The notes: generated by a model from the sequence alone, not told the origin. A stretch of DNA of 64,000 nucleotides from Methylobacterium sp. J-090 (GCF_022829345.1 NZ_JAKSXV010000094.1:27446-91445); one strand, 5' to 3'. Counted from the first letter of the stretch, positions 35,397 to 44,384 are shown. Numbers and translations are program-made.

Positions 35397-36442
35397 GACC
35401 GTCCCCCGGTGACGGGCGTCCAAAGCACGTCCTCGATATGGGGGGCGCCGACGCAGAGCATCACCAGGCGGTCGAGGCCGAGCGCGATGCCGCTGGCCTC
35501 CGGCATGATGGCGAGCGCCTCCAAGAACGCCTCGTCGATAGGGTAGCGCTCGCCGTAGACCCGCTCCTTCTCGTCCATCGCGAGGGTGAAGCGCCGGCGC
35601 TGCTCGGCCGGGTCGGTGAGTTCGCCGAACGCGTTGGCGAGTTCGACGCCGCAGGCATAGAGCTCGAACCGCTCGGCCACGCGCGGGTCGCACGGGCTCG
35701 GACGGGCGAGCGCCGCCTCGCACACCGGATACTCGCACAGGATCGTCGGGCGCCCGAGACCGAGACCGGGTTCGATCCGGGCGACGAGGACCCGGCTGAA
35801 CAGGTCGGCCCAGGTGTCGTCCGCAGCGACCCGCAGGCCGGCTTCCGCGACGGATGCGGCAAATCCATCCCGATCCGTGCTTCCGTCCGGCCCCACCGTC
35901 GCCAGGAGGTCGATACCCAGCTTCGAAAAGGCCTCCGCCAGGGTCAGACACTCGAAGGGTGCGAAGGGATCGGCCTCGCGGCCGCGATGGATGAGAATCC
36001 GTGTGCCCGCCGCCTCGGCGGCCAGCGCCAGCGTCTCGGAGCAGTCCCGCATAAGCTGCGTGTAGTCCTCGCCCGCCCGGTACCATTCGAGCATGGTGAA
36101 CTCGGGGTGGTGCAGGGGCCCACGTTCGCGGTTGCGGAACACCCGCGAAAAACTCACGATCCGTCGCTCACCCGCCGCCAGCAGGGTCTTGCAGGCGAAT
36201 TCCGGCGACGTGTGAAGGTAGAGCGGATGGGAAACCCCATCGGCCCCGAGAATCTCGGTGGCGAAGGCCGAGAGATGAGCTTCGTTGCCGGGCGAGACCT
36301 GAAGGCAGGCCGCCTCGACCTCGACGAAGTCGCGCTCCGAAAAGTGTCCCCGCAGGGCGGCGGTGATGCGGTTGCGCGCCATCAGGGCCGGGCGCCGGTC
36401 GGCGTGGCGGTCCGGATTCCACCAGGGGGAGGGAACGGTCAT
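35393..36442 (-). CDS. epmA: EF-P lysine aminoacylase EpmA (GenX/PoxA)
   Basis: A 349-residue paralogue of class II lysyl-tRNA synthetase without the anticodon-binding domain. It attaches beta-lysine to EF-P. Class II motifs are present: FVEVEAACLQVSPGNE, FRNRERGPLHHPEFTMLEWYRA (motif 2) and ASGIALGLDRLVMLCVG (motif 3). ATG 36442 (MTVPSPWW) is chosen; the extension to 36676 would cross into the efp gene. It is divergent from efp over 178 bases, so enzyme and substrate genes are adjacent. Confidence 0.94.
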   Translation of the reverse strand: MTVPSPWWNPDRHADRRPALMARNRITAALRGHFSERDFVEVEAACLQVSPGNEAHLSAFATEILGADGVSHPLYLHTSPEFACKTLLAAGERRIVSFSRVFRNRERGPLHHPEFTMLEWYRAGEDYTQLMRDCSETLALAAEAAGTRILIHRGREADPFAPFECLTLAEAFSKLGIDLLATVGPDGSTDRDGFAASVAEAGLRVAADDTWADLFSRVLVARIEPGLGLGRPTILCEYPVCEAALARPSPCDPRVAERFELYACGVELANAFGELTDPAEQRRRFTLAMDEKERVYGERYPIDEAFLEALAIMPEASGIALGLDRLVMLCVGAPHIEDVLWTPVTGGRS

Positions 36443-36620
36443 CGGGCGGGCCTTACCACGGGTGGCCGGGCGCCTCCACGTCTCAAGGGCCCCCCAAGTC
36501 CTGCGGCTGGCAACGGGGCCACGGATAGGGTAGTGGCGGACCGACGATGTCGCTCCCGCGGGCCCGAACCGCGACGGGGCGACCGACCCGTTTCTCGAGA
36601 CACGAACAGGACCTGACCCC

Positions 36621-37187
36621 GTGAAGGTGATCGCTTCCACGCTCCGCAAGGGCAACGTCGTCGACAAGGATGGCAAGCTCTACGTCATCCTGACGATCGA
36701 GAACATCCACCCCGGCAAGGGCACCCCGGTGACGCAGCTCGACATGCGCCGCATCACCGACGGCGTGAAGGTGTCGGAGCGCTACCGCACCACCGAGTCG
36801 GTGGAGCGTGCCTTCGTCGAGGATCGCGAGCACACCTTCCTCTATGAGGACGGCGAGGGCTTCCACTTCATGAACCCCGAGACCTACGATCAGGTCGCGA
36901 TCCAGAAGGACGTGATCGGCGATGCCGCACCCTACCTTCAGGAGGGCATGAAGGTGATGGTCTCGATCCACAACGACGTGGCGCTCACCGTCGAGTTGCC
37001 CCAGCGCGTCACCCTGGAGATCACCGAGACCGAGCCCGCCATGAAGGGCCAGACGGCGTCCTCCTCCTACAAGCCCGCCATCCTGTCGAACGGCGTGCGC
37101 ACCGCCGTGCCGCCGCACATCGCGGTCGGCACCCGCGTGGTCATCATGACGGAAGACGGTTCCTACGTGGAGCGCGCCAAGGACTGA
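36621..37187 (+). CDS. efp: Elongation factor P
   Basis: A 188-residue translation factor that rescues ribosomes stalled at polyproline. The modifiable lysine is Lys33, in the domain I loop HPGKGTP. The three KOW/OB-like domains follow, with [17 protein letters not shown] and the C-terminal [30 protein letters not shown] 36621 is the start. With epmA and epmB adjacent, the protein is predicted to carry beta-lysine. It ends four bases from the convergent DUF1624 gene. Confidence 0.96.
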   Translation: MKVIASTLRKGNVVDKDGKLYVILTIENIHPGKGTPVTQLDMRRITDGVKVSERYRTTESVERAFVEDREHTFLYEDGEGFHFMNPETYDQVAIQKDVIGDAAPYLQEGMKVMVSIHNDVALTVELPQRVTLEITETEPAMKGQTASSSYKPAILSNGVRTAVPPHIAVGTRVVIMTEDGSYVERAKD

Positions 37188-37191
37188 TTTT

Positions 37192-38193
37192 TTACGGGGC
37201 GGGCGCGGTACCCTCGGCCGCCTCGTAGCAGCCTTGCGACAGGGCTTGGGCGCGCGCCCGCTCCGCCACCGTGAAGGTCCGCTGCGATTGCGCCCATAGG
37301 CCATCGCGGCGGAAGGCCCCGACGACGCAGCGTGCGGCCACCCGGCACGCCGCCACCTCGCCCCCCGTCGCGATGCAGTTGCGAGCGTAGGCGGTGCGGA
37401 ACTCCGCCTCGCCGGCACGCGGATGCGGCCCTACGAGGGCGGCGATGCCCGAGAACAGCGCCAGCAACACGGGCTGGTGGACGAGATAGACGGCGAGACT
37501 GTGCCGCCCGGCGAAGGCGGCGATACGCCCGGGTCCCCGTGCGGCCCGCCAGCGGTCGATTCGCGTCTGCGCCAGGCGCGGCAGGCCGAGGCGCCCGACG
37601 ACGATCCCCGCCAGGACGAGCCCGAACCACGGGAACAGCGGCACGTAGTCGTTGGTCTGCGGCAATGTCTTGCCCAGTCCAACGAAGAACAGGACCGGCG
37701 CATCGAGCACCCCACCGCCCATGACGTGGGGGGCCGCCATCACGAGGGCGGCGCCGAGGGCCGTGACCGCCACCGGCGCGAACAGGAACGGCAGGGCCAG
37801 CACGCTGGAGAGCGCGATGCAGTGCAGGATGCCGAAGAACACGTAGCTCCCCGGAAACAGCCCGTAGGTCGCCGCCGTCACGGCCAGCGCCGCGCCGCCG
37901 ATGCGCAGGAGACGCGTCAGCACGGCCCGGCGCCGGACGCCCGCGCCATGGGCGAGGACGAGGCCGATTCCGACGAGGACGAGGAATCCACCGGCGATGA
38001 GGTGGGCGGCGACCCGGCCGGCCGGCGCCAGGGCGTAATTCTCCGGCGTCAGCCGGAGATAACCGAGGTCCCAGGTCGCGTGGTAGGCCGCCATCGCGCC
38101 GAGGGCCACGCCCCGCGCGGCGTCGAGGGCATCGATGCGCGCGCGCGGCGGGGAAGCGGGGACGTGATCGGGACCGGGCGGAGTTGAGGCCAT
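37192..38193 (-). CDS. DUF1624 / heparan-alpha-glucosaminide N-acetyltransferase-like membrane protein
   Basis: A 333-residue polytopic membrane protein. ALDAARGVALGAMAAYHATWDLGYL is the DUF1624 signature, split here into RGVALGAMAAYHATWDL, and YVFFGILHCIALSSVL and HSLAVYLVHQPVLL follow. Acetyl transfer to an unknown sugar or lipid is the family guess. The cytoplasmic tail of about 60 residues has four cysteines (RNC, AAC, ARC, QGC). ATG 38193 is chosen; the extension upstream is not homologous. Confidence 0.83.
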   Translation of the reverse strand: MASTPPGPDHVPASPPRARIDALDAARGVALGAMAAYHATWDLGYLRLTPENYALAPAGRVAAHLIAGGFLVLVGIGLVLAHGAGVRRRAVLTRLLRIGGAALAVTAATYGLFPGSYVFFGILHCIALSSVLALPFLFAPVAVTALGAALVMAAPHVMGGGVLDAPVLFFVGLGKTLPQTNDYVPLFPWFGLVLAGIVVGRLGLPRLAQTRIDRWRAARGPGRIAAFAGRHSLAVYLVHQPVLLALFSGIAALVGPHPRAGEAEFRTAYARNCIATGGEVAACRVAARCVVGAFRRDGLWAQSQRTFTVAERARAQALSQGCYEAAEGTAPAP

Positions 38194-38369
38194 GCCCTCG
38201 GCCCTAACATCGATCCGACGCCCTCGCGATCCCCTGTGGCGCCCGCACCCGCGTGGCGAACAATGCAGCATGGATCGACACGCGCGGACACCAATTAGGC
38301 TTCCGCAGGGTGACGACTTCGTTAATCTCTCCTGCGGATCGCGCGGCGTGATTCGGTGTGGGTTGCTTA

Positions 38370-38987
38370 ATGTCGGACGATTTCGGGGCGGGCTCCTACG
38401 GGGGGCATTCGGCGGATGAGCACGCGGATGCCCGCACCGGCGAAGGCCTGGGCGGCGACACCCAGCGCCCCCTCGACCTCGTCGAGGTGGCCGGTCGCAT
38501 CAAGTGGTTCGACGTGGCGAAGGGTTTCGGCTTCATCGTGCCCGACGACGGCACGGCGGACGTGCTGCTCCACATCACCTGCCTGCGCCGCGACGGCCAC
38601 CAATCTGCGAGCGAGGGCGCGCGCGTCGTCGTGGAGGCGACCGAGCGGCCGCGCGGTTGGCAGGCCTTCCGGGTGCTCTCCCTCGATCAATCAACCGCCT
38701 TGCACCCCTCCGAACTGCCGCTCCCGCGCACCCATGTCAGCGTCACCCCGACGAGTGGCCTCGAGACGGCAGTGGTGAAGTGGTTCAACCGCCTGCGCGG
38801 GTTCGGCTTCCTCAGCCGAGGCGACGGAACGCCCGATATCTTCGTCCACATGGAGACGCTTCGCCGCTACGGCATCGCCGAACTCAAGCCCGGCGAGATC
38901 GTTCTCGTCCGCTACGGCGACGGCTCGAAGGGCAGGATGGCGGCGGAAGTCCGCTTTCCCGACGGTGCTCTGCCGGCCTCGCACTGA
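38370..38987 (+). CDS. Protein with two cold-shock domains
   Basis: A 205-residue protein with an acidic, glycine-rich N-terminus (about 1-38) and two CspA-type nucleic-acid-binding domains. The first (about 39-107) has [20 protein letters not shown]. The second (about 131-200) has [20 protein letters not shown] and [10 protein letters not shown]. The RNP1-like KGFGFI and RGFGFL are intact. Double-CSD proteins are common in alphaproteobacteria and act as RNA chaperones, often in stress or stationary phase. ATG 38370 is chosen; no strong ribosome site. Confidence 0.92.
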   Translation: MSDDFGAGSYGGHSADEHADARTGEGLGGDTQRPLDLVEVAGRIKWFDVAKGFGFIVPDDGTADVLLHITCLRRDGHQSASEGARVVVEATERPRGWQAFRVLSLDQSTALHPSELPLPRTHVSVTPTSGLETAVVKWFNRLRGFGFLSRGDGTPDIFVHMETLRRYGIAELKPGEIVLVRYGDGSKGRMAAEVRFPDGALPASH

Positions 38988-39022
38988 CCCACGCCTTTCC
39001 ATAAGTTCACGCTATTCCCGGA

Positions 39023-39058
39023 CCCGCACTTTTCCCCGAGCCCGCACTTTTCCCCAAG
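39023..39058. repeat. Tandem 18-bp repeat, two copies
   Basis: CCCGCACTTTTCCCCGAG (39023-39040) is followed directly by a copy with one change (CCCCAAG end, 39041-39058). It sits immediately before the DUF192 start codon at 39061, in the place where the ribosome site should be, and no other purine-rich motif is seen. Confidence 0.75.
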
Positions 39059-39060
39059 CC

Positions 39061-39555
39061 ATGAGTTCCGCGTTGTCGAACACCAAAGCCGCCCTGCGCG
39101 CGCTCTGTGCGCTCCTGTTCCTCGGTCTCGGTCTTGCGACCGCCCCCGCGCAGGACGCGGCCTCCGGCCCGACCGAACCCTTGACCATCGCGTCCCGTGC
39201 CGGACGCCACGCCTTCGCCGTCGAGGTGATGCGCACGGATGCCGACCGCTCGCGCGGCCTGATGTACCGGCGGACCATGGCCCCCGATCACGGCATGCTG
39301 TTCGACTTCCAGGCCGCCGCCCCCGTGGCCATGTGGATGAAGAACACCTACCTGCCTCTCGACATGGTGTTCATCCGCGCCGACGGGACCATCGCGCGCA
39401 TCGCGACGGACACCGAGCCGCTCTCGACCAAGGTCATTCCGTCGGGCGAGGCGGTCCTGTCCGTGCTGGAACTCAATGCCGGCACCACGGCGCGCCTTGG
39501 CATCCATGCCGGCGACCGGGTGGAACACGCGCTGTTCCGCACAACCAAACCATAG
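39061..39555 (+). CDS. DUF192 family exported protein
   Basis: A 164-residue protein with a signal peptide (ALCALLFLGLGLATAPAQ) and a DUF192 domain. Conserved elements are RSRGLMYRRTMAPDHGMLF, MWMKNTYLPLDMVFI and HAGDRVEHALF. The family is small and periplasmic in proteobacteria, with no agreed function. ATG 39061 is chosen. The leader consists of a tandem 18-bp repeat and lacks a clear Shine-Dalgarno sequence. Confidence 0.87.
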   Translation: MSSALSNTKAALRALCALLFLGLGLATAPAQDAASGPTEPLTIASRAGRHAFAVEVMRTDADRSRGLMYRRTMAPDHGMLFDFQAAAPVAMWMKNTYLPLDMVFIRADGTIARIATDTEPLSTKVIPSGEAVLSVLELNAGTTARLGIHAGDRVEHALFRTTKP

Positions 39556-39685
39556 GATCCGCACACGAACGCAACAAGAACATCGCTTGACGATCGTCCC
39601 AATTCGGACCAATGTTCCCTCAATGTTCTGAGCGCTGCATCAATCGCCGATCCGGTGATTCGTGTGACGCCGATGAGGGGACATC

Positions 39686-40162
39686 ATGATCGACCTGCAT
39701 TCGGACGAGAGCCCCGCGACCGCCGCCCTCCTGTTCGGCAACGCCGAATGGAATGTCCTGCCTGAGGGGCTGGAGCATCGCGCGAGCGGCTACTTCATCG
39801 CCCGCGACGTGCTCGGGATGCGCCGGGGCGACCTGTGGGAATGGCCTCTGCACCTGGCCGAGAAGAGCTGGTGCCAGCCCCTGCCGTTCCGCGACGCCTT
39901 CCTTGCCGCCCTCGAAACCTTCACGATCGCCCGCGATGCTGGTCTCGCCGCGTCCTTCGCCCTGGGCTTCGGATTGACGGCCGGGCAGGGCCTCGGAAGG
40001 TCCACCGACGGCTTCGTGAGCCTGGGCGAGATCATCCGGCCCAAGGCACAGAAGCAGAGCGCCGCGCGCAAACGAAACGCCGCGCCGGAGGTGCGTGGCA
40101 GCCGCCGCGGCATGCCGGTGCCGCGGACGGTCGAGGCGGGCGTCCAGCGCATTGCGCTCTGA
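39686..40162 (+). CDS. Hypothetical protein with basic C-terminal tail
   Basis: A 158-residue protein starting at ATG 39686 behind GAGGGG. Residues about 15-115 look like a folded domain (NAEWNVLPEGLEHRASGYFI, RGDLWEWPLHLAEKSWC). The last 40 residues are Arg/Ala/Lys-rich and probably disordered (QKQSAARKRNAAPEVRGSRR). I do not recognise a family. No operon partners are clear. Confidence 0.68.
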   Translation: MIDLHSDESPATAALLFGNAEWNVLPEGLEHRASGYFIARDVLGMRRGDLWEWPLHLAEKSWCQPLPFRDAFLAALETFTIARDAGLAASFALGFGLTAGQGLGRSTDGFVSLGEIIRPKAQKQSAARKRNAAPEVRGSRRGMPVPRTVEAGVQRIAL

Positions 40163-40222
40163 CGCGGGACGTTGCCCTCCGGTCACCCGGCCCTAGATCC
40201 TCGTTGGGCACCGGAGGGCATC

Positions 40223-41110
40223 ATGGGACACGATCAGGAAGACGGCACGGCCGGTATGAATGGTCTCGAAGGCCTCCTGGCACCACCGTTTTCCCGGCGT
40301 GGCTTCGTGATGACGAGTCTGATGACGGGAATTACCCTCGCCACCACGTCGGTCGAAGCGCAGGTGATCCATACGGATGCCGCGGGCCTCGTGGCGGGTG
40401 AAGTCCGCATCCCCGCCGGTGACGGCCCGATGCCCGGCTACCGCGCGATGCCGGAAGGGCAGGGACCGTTCCCGGTGATCCTCGTCATCGAGGAGATCTT
40501 CGGGGTTCACGACTACATCAAGGATATCTGCCGGCGGCTGGCCAAGGTCGGCTACTGCGCCGTGGCACCCGAACTCTACGCCCGTCAAGGCGATCTCTCG
40601 ACCATGACCGACGCCAAGGTGATCGTCCGCGACGTCATCTCGAAGACGCCCGATGCGCAATGGATCGCCGACCTCGACGCTGCCGCGGCCTGGACCGTCA
40701 CGAATTCGAATGGCGACGCATCGCGCCTCGCCACCATGGGCTGGTGCCGGGGCGGGCGCGGCGTCTGGCTCTACGCCGCCCATCGCCGTGACCTGAAGGC
40801 CGGTGTGGCCTGGTACGGCGCCATGGGCGGCGAACGCACGACCATCCAGCCAAAGACGGCCGACGATGTCGCTGGCGAGATCAACGCGCCCCTCCTCTGT
40901 CTCTACGGGGCCGCCGATACCGGCATCCCCGTCGCCGCCATCGAGGCGGCGCGGGACAACGCGCGGGGGGCGGGCAAATCCGTCGAACTCATTGTCTATC
41001 CGGAAGCACCGCACGGCTTCCACGCCGATTATCGTCCGAGCTATCGTCGCGAGGCGGCGGAGGATGGATGGAGCCGGGCCCTCGCCTTTCTCAAGGCCCA
41101 GGGCGTCTGA
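40223..41110 (+). CDS. Dienelactone hydrolase family protein, probably Tat-exported
   Basis: A 295-residue alpha/beta hydrolase. The catalytic Cys175 lies in MGWCRGG. The acid is in YGAADTG, the His in APHGFHADY, and the conserved EEIFG oxyanion/ligand Glu is present. Residues 24-48 form a Tat-like signal (SRRGFVMTSLM, then a hydrophobic run and SVEAQ). ATG 40223 follows GGAGGG at good distance. Exported DLH homologues may act on unknown esters or lactones. Confidence 0.88.
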   Translation: MGHDQEDGTAGMNGLEGLLAPPFSRRGFVMTSLMTGITLATTSVEAQVIHTDAAGLVAGEVRIPAGDGPMPGYRAMPEGQGPFPVILVIEEIFGVHDYIKDICRRLAKVGYCAVAPELYARQGDLSTMTDAKVIVRDVISKTPDAQWIADLDAAAAWTVTNSNGDASRLATMGWCRGGRGVWLYAAHRRDLKAGVAWYGAMGGERTTIQPKTADDVAGEINAPLLCLYGAADTGIPVAAIEAARDNARGAGKSVELIVYPEAPHGFHADYRPSYRREAAEDGWSRALAFLKAQGV

Positions 41111-41291
41111 ATCCGAGGTGTTTGATGAAGTGCCCGGCGCAGGCCGCGACCGGGGAACTGCGGCACGAATGCTGCATTGATTTAAAAACGTCGCGGCTCA
41201 CGCCCGCATGTCCGACACATTCACCAGTTAGGTCACGGATCGGATACTAAGGGATCGGCCCGCCGTCCTGGCTTGAAGAGCGTTCCGGACC

Positions 41292-41759
41292 ATGAGTTCT
41301 ACCCCCCCGTCGGACGCACGCCCGGTTATCCTCGTCGTCGAGGACGAGCCCGATGAGCGCTACCTCGCGGCTGAACTGTTAGAGGAGACGGGTTTCCGGG
41401 TCATCGAGGCCGAGACCGCCGAACGCGCCCTGGCAATTCTCAACGACCACGGCGACGAAGTCAGCGTGGTGTTTTCCGATGTCCGTACACCCGGCCCCAT
41501 CGGGGGCTTCGAGCTCGCCCGGATCATCGGTGTCACCTGGCCCCGGGTCCGTGTCCTTCTCACCTCGGGTGACGCCGGCGACCAACCCAGCGATCTTCGG
41601 GTTTCGGCGACCTTCATTCCCAAGCCCTGGCGAGCCGCCGACATCCTGGCCTGGGTTCAGGATGCGGCCGGGCATCCGGCCAAGGCAAGGATCGGCGCCG
41701 ATGTGATCGGGACTGGCACGAACGGTTCTCGAATTATCGTCGGCGAAGCGGAAACTTGA
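41292..41759 (+). CDS. Single-domain response regulator
   Basis: A 155-residue receiver domain with no output domain. The acidic pair lies in VVEDEPDE, the phosphoacceptor is Asp63 (VFSDVRTPG), with Thr91 and Lys111 (IPKPW) as switch residues. It sits 64 bases upstream of a NepR-like gene in the same direction. In alphaproteobacteria, single-domain receivers can modulate the PhyR-NepR-EcfG general stress pathway, so a role there is plausible. The cognate kinase is not obvious in the window. Confidence 0.9.
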   Translation: MSSTPPSDARPVILVVEDEPDERYLAAELLEETGFRVIEAETAERALAILNDHGDEVSVVFSDVRTPGPIGGFELARIIGVTWPRVRVLLTSGDAGDQPSDLRVSATFIPKPWRAADILAWVQDAAGHPAKARIGADVIGTGTNGSRIIVGEAET

Positions 41760-41823
41760 GCCTGCCGGCCCGTTGACGGAGTCCTTCTGTACGATACCGT
41801 CCAAGCGATTCGGTGCTACTCCC

Positions 41824-42039
41824 ATGATGTCCGGCAAAAACCCGCACCGACTCCCCGCGGCAACGATCCGCTCCCATACGGTCTTCAATGAATCCGCGAT
41901 GCTCGCGCGGATCGGGGAAGATTTGCGCGACTTCTATGGCGATGTCGACGCGTCGTCGCTTCCCAACGATCTTCTGCGCTTGGCGAACCTCGTTGACGGG
42001 AAGCGCCGGCGATCGAACGAGGATAGCGCGGCGTCCTAG
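41824..42039 (+). CDS. NepR-like anti-sigma factor
   Basis: A 71-residue protein. Its core, LARIGEDLRDFYGDVDASSL (residues 27-46) followed by PNDLLRLANLVD, fits the NepR pattern I-G-x-x-L-R-x-x-Y-x-D-V and P-x-x-x-x-x-L. NepR binds the ECF sigma factor EcfG and is itself sequestered by phosphorylated PhyR. No PhyR or EcfG gene is adjacent, so this is probably a paralogue. ATG 41824 is used; a TTG at 41773 would add 17 residues. Confidence 0.72.
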   Translation: MMSGKNPHRLPAATIRSHTVFNESAMLARIGEDLRDFYGDVDASSLPNDLLRLANLVDGKRRRSNEDSAAS

Positions 42040-42157
42040 TGCGGCGGGAATGCCGCACTATTCAGGAGCTTTCCGCCCGCCGTCGCACGCCTTGCGTGAT
42101 CTGCTATGTCTCGGCCGTCGGGCCGCTGCCGTTCCGATTCCGTCTGTCGAGCACGCC

Positions 42158-43339
42158 ATGCGCCTGAACCTTCGCCTCGGCCTTGCCGCCGCTTGCCTAT
42201 GGACCGTAGGCGCCGTGCACGGCCCGGCCTCCGCCGCCGCTCCGCCGGTTCAGCCCGCCGAGGGACCGGGCGGGATCGGCGACCGCGCCGCGACCATCGT
42301 CAAGCGTGCCCTCGGGCGGCCCAGTGCGGCGACCTTCATCTTCCACAAGGCCGGGCCCGCCCCTGCCGAGGGCCGACCCGTCGCGGTGTTCCTCCATGCC
42401 TGGGGGGCTCCGAACCCGCAGGCCTACGGTGCCTGGATCGATCACCTCGCCCGCACCGGATTCCTCGTGGTCTTTCCGCGCTTCCAAGAGATCAACCGGA
42501 CGCGACCGGCCGATGCCTCGGCCAGCGCCGAACGCCTGCTCAAGGCCACCTTTTCGGAGTTGGCCCAGGATGCCGATGCCAAGCCGGACGTGAAGCGCGT
42601 CGCGGTGATCGGGCATCTCGCCGGTGCGCCCATCGCCGCCAACGTCGCGGCGGACGCGGCCGAACAGGGTCTGCCCGTGCCGCGCCTCGTCTTCGCGATC
42701 ATGCCGGGCGGCATCGCCAGCGATGCCAAGGCGCGCGGCATCGTCCTGCACGACCTGTCCAGGATCGCCCCCGAGACCCTCGTTGTCACGGTGATCGGCG
42801 ACCGCGACGCCCGGGCGGCCGATCTCGCCGCCCGCCGTCTCCTGCGGGAGGCGATCGCGGTAACGCCCGAGCGCAAGCTCTTCCTGCGCGCCCTGTCGGA
42901 CGATCACGGTTTCCCGGCGCTCACCGCCACCCTCTCCTCTCCGGCCGGCGCCGACCCGGCCTACGATGGCGCCGCCCTGAAGCTGCCGCCCGAGCCGCCG
43001 CGCGACCCGAAGCAGCCCGCGCCGCCGTTCAAATGGACGCCCGACATGGCGCTCACCGGCGAGCAGACCACCCTGGTGGCGCAGATCAACAATGCGCGCA
43101 CGGACAGCCTCGACTACCTCGCCTATTGGAAGACCTTCGATCTCGCCGCCGCGGCCGCCTTCGGGGGTGCCGACGCACAGGCGCTCAAGGCCAATCCGCG
43201 CCTGAGCGACATGGAGCGCTGGGCCGATGGCTGGCCGGTCAAGCGCCTCGTCGTCGAGACGCCGCGCCTGACGCCGCCGCCGGCCGCCGCCGTCACACCC
43301 GCAGCCACCCGCGCCAAACCGGCATCCCGCCGGCCCTGA
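42158..43339 (+). CDS. Exported alpha/beta-hydrolase-fold protein lacking the nucleophile Ser
   Basis: A 393-residue predicted exported protein. A signal peptide (LRLGLAAACLWTVGAVHGPASAAA) precedes a hydrolase-like core: VAVFLHAWGAPNPQAYGAWI, VAVIGHLAGAPIAANVA, and a possible His in SDDHGFPAL. The nucleophile elbow, usually G-H-S-x-G, reads G-H-L-A-G, so the serine is replaced by leucine. A Pro-rich tail follows. It is either catalytically dead or uses another residue. ATG 42158 is chosen. Function unknown. Confidence 0.72.
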   Translation: MRLNLRLGLAAACLWTVGAVHGPASAAAPPVQPAEGPGGIGDRAATIVKRALGRPSAATFIFHKAGPAPAEGRPVAVFLHAWGAPNPQAYGAWIDHLARTGFLVVFPRFQEINRTRPADASASAERLLKATFSELAQDADAKPDVKRVAVIGHLAGAPIAANVAADAAEQGLPVPRLVFAIMPGGIASDAKARGIVLHDLSRIAPETLVVTVIGDRDARAADLAARRLLREAIAVTPERKLFLRALSDDHGFPALTATLSSPAGADPAYDGAALKLPPEPPRDPKQPAPPFKWTPDMALTGEQTTLVAQINNARTDSLDYLAYWKTFDLAAAAAFGGADAQALKANPRLSDMERWADGWPVKRLVVETPRLTPPPAAAVTPAATRAKPASRRP

Positions 43340-43369
43340 TCCCACGCCTCAGACCGGTTTCGCCTCCCG

Positions 43370-43981
43370 ATGAAGCTGTTCCACTCGCATTTCTCGCCGT
43401 TCGTGCGAAAGGTCATGGTCGTCGCCCACGAGGTCGGTGCGTCCGAGCAGCTCGAACTCCTGTCCAGTGCGGCTCACCCGACCCAGCGCGATGCCAACAT
43501 CCTAGCGCTTCATCCCCTGGCGCAGGTGCCGACCCTGATCGCCGACGACGGGCGGGTCTTCGCCGACAGTCGGGTGATCTGCGAATACCTCGACACCGTC
43601 GGCGGCGGCGGCGTATTTCCCCAGCTCGGCCCGGCGCGCTGGACGGCCCTCAACGATCAATCGACGGCCGACGGCGTCCTCGATGCCGCGCTTCTCATCC
43701 GCTATGAACTCACCGTGCGCACCGAGGGCGAGCGCTCGACCGCCTGGATCGCCGGACAGACCGCCAAGATCGGGAGCGCCCTCGATACCTTCGAGGCGGG
43801 CGCGGCCGCTTTGGCCGACCGGGTCGATATCGGCACCATCGCGGTCGCCTGCTCGCTCGGCTACCTCGACCTGCGCTTCCCGGAGCTGGCCTGGCGACGC
43901 CGGAGCCCGGCTCTCGCAGCATGGTTCGAGGGATTCGCCGCGCGTCCGTCGATGCAGGCGACGAAGCCGCCGGCGGCCTGA
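43370..43981 (+). CDS. Glutathione S-transferase family protein
   Basis: A 203-residue GST with thioredoxin-like N-terminal domain and helical C-terminal domain. The start MKLFHSHFSPFVRKVMVVAHE holds the candidate active-site Ser. The conserved cis-Pro is in PLAQVPTLI, and the DSRVICEYLD motif binds glutathione. Substrate unknown. It follows the hydrolase-like gene by 30 bases. Confidence 0.92.
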   Translation: MKLFHSHFSPFVRKVMVVAHEVGASEQLELLSSAAHPTQRDANILALHPLAQVPTLIADDGRVFADSRVICEYLDTVGGGGVFPQLGPARWTALNDQSTADGVLDAALLIRYELTVRTEGERSTAWIAGQTAKIGSALDTFEAGAAALADRVDIGTIAVACSLGYLDLRFPELAWRRRSPALAAWFEGFAARPSMQATKPPAA

Positions 43982-44072
43982 CCGGGGCCATCACGGACAA
44001 AGACCCTTTCGCGCAAGGGAATCCTGGCGCAAGCTTTGCGACACGGCATCCGGGTCCGCCGGATGCCGCGCC

Positions 44073-44273
44073 ATGTCCGATTTCGTAGCAACCCTCCTGG
44101 CCGCCCTGATCTTCTGCCTGGGGCTGATGCTGCTCAACGCCGTCACGCGTCTGGCCCTGCAGTGGCACGTGGCACCCGCCGACCTCGCCGAGAACGGGAT
44201 GCTGCAATACGGTCTTGCCATGGCGGCGGCCGGGACGGCTTGGCGTCGGGCCGTTCGCGTACGAATCGCCTGA
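44073..44273 (+). CDS. Possible small membrane protein
   Basis: An open frame of 66 codons beginning ATG 44073 (MSDFVATLLAALIFCLGLML), one strong hydrophobic helix at about residues 5-25, then a second amphipathic part ending in basic residues. No ribosome site is convincing and no family is recognised. It may be a real small membrane protein or a chance frame in GC-rich DNA. Confidence 0.4.
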   Translation: MSDFVATLLAALIFCLGLMLLNAVTRLALQWHVAPADLAENGMLQYGLAMAAAGTAWRRAVRVRIA

Positions 44274-44340
44274 GGCGTCCCCTGGTCGCGCACGCACCAG
44301 GCGGGCATCCACGCACCGGGCGGGTATCGAAGCCGGTGCT

Positions 44341-44367
44341 CGGGAGCGCGCCGTCGGCGCGCTCCCG
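44341..44367. terminator. Perfect 12-bp hairpin, probable bidirectional terminator
   Basis: CGGGAGCGCGCC (44341-44352) and GGCGCGCTCCCG (44356-44367) with loop GTC. It lies between two converging genes, 17 bases beyond the amidinotransferase stop. There is no U tract on either strand. Confidence 0.6.
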
Positions 44368-44384
44368 TATCTCTACCAAGATTC

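Noticed and set aside
35397..36086. N-terminal extension of EpmB
   Set aside because: It lies inside epmA in another frame and has low-complexity Arg/Pro/Gly content typical of shadow frames.
39023..39058. Possible CRISPR repeat
   Set aside because: Only two directly adjacent 18-bp copies with no spacers and no cas genes.
41125..41250. Small frame of 41 codons after the dienelactone hydrolase gene
   Set aside because: No ribosome site, no homology; probably chance.
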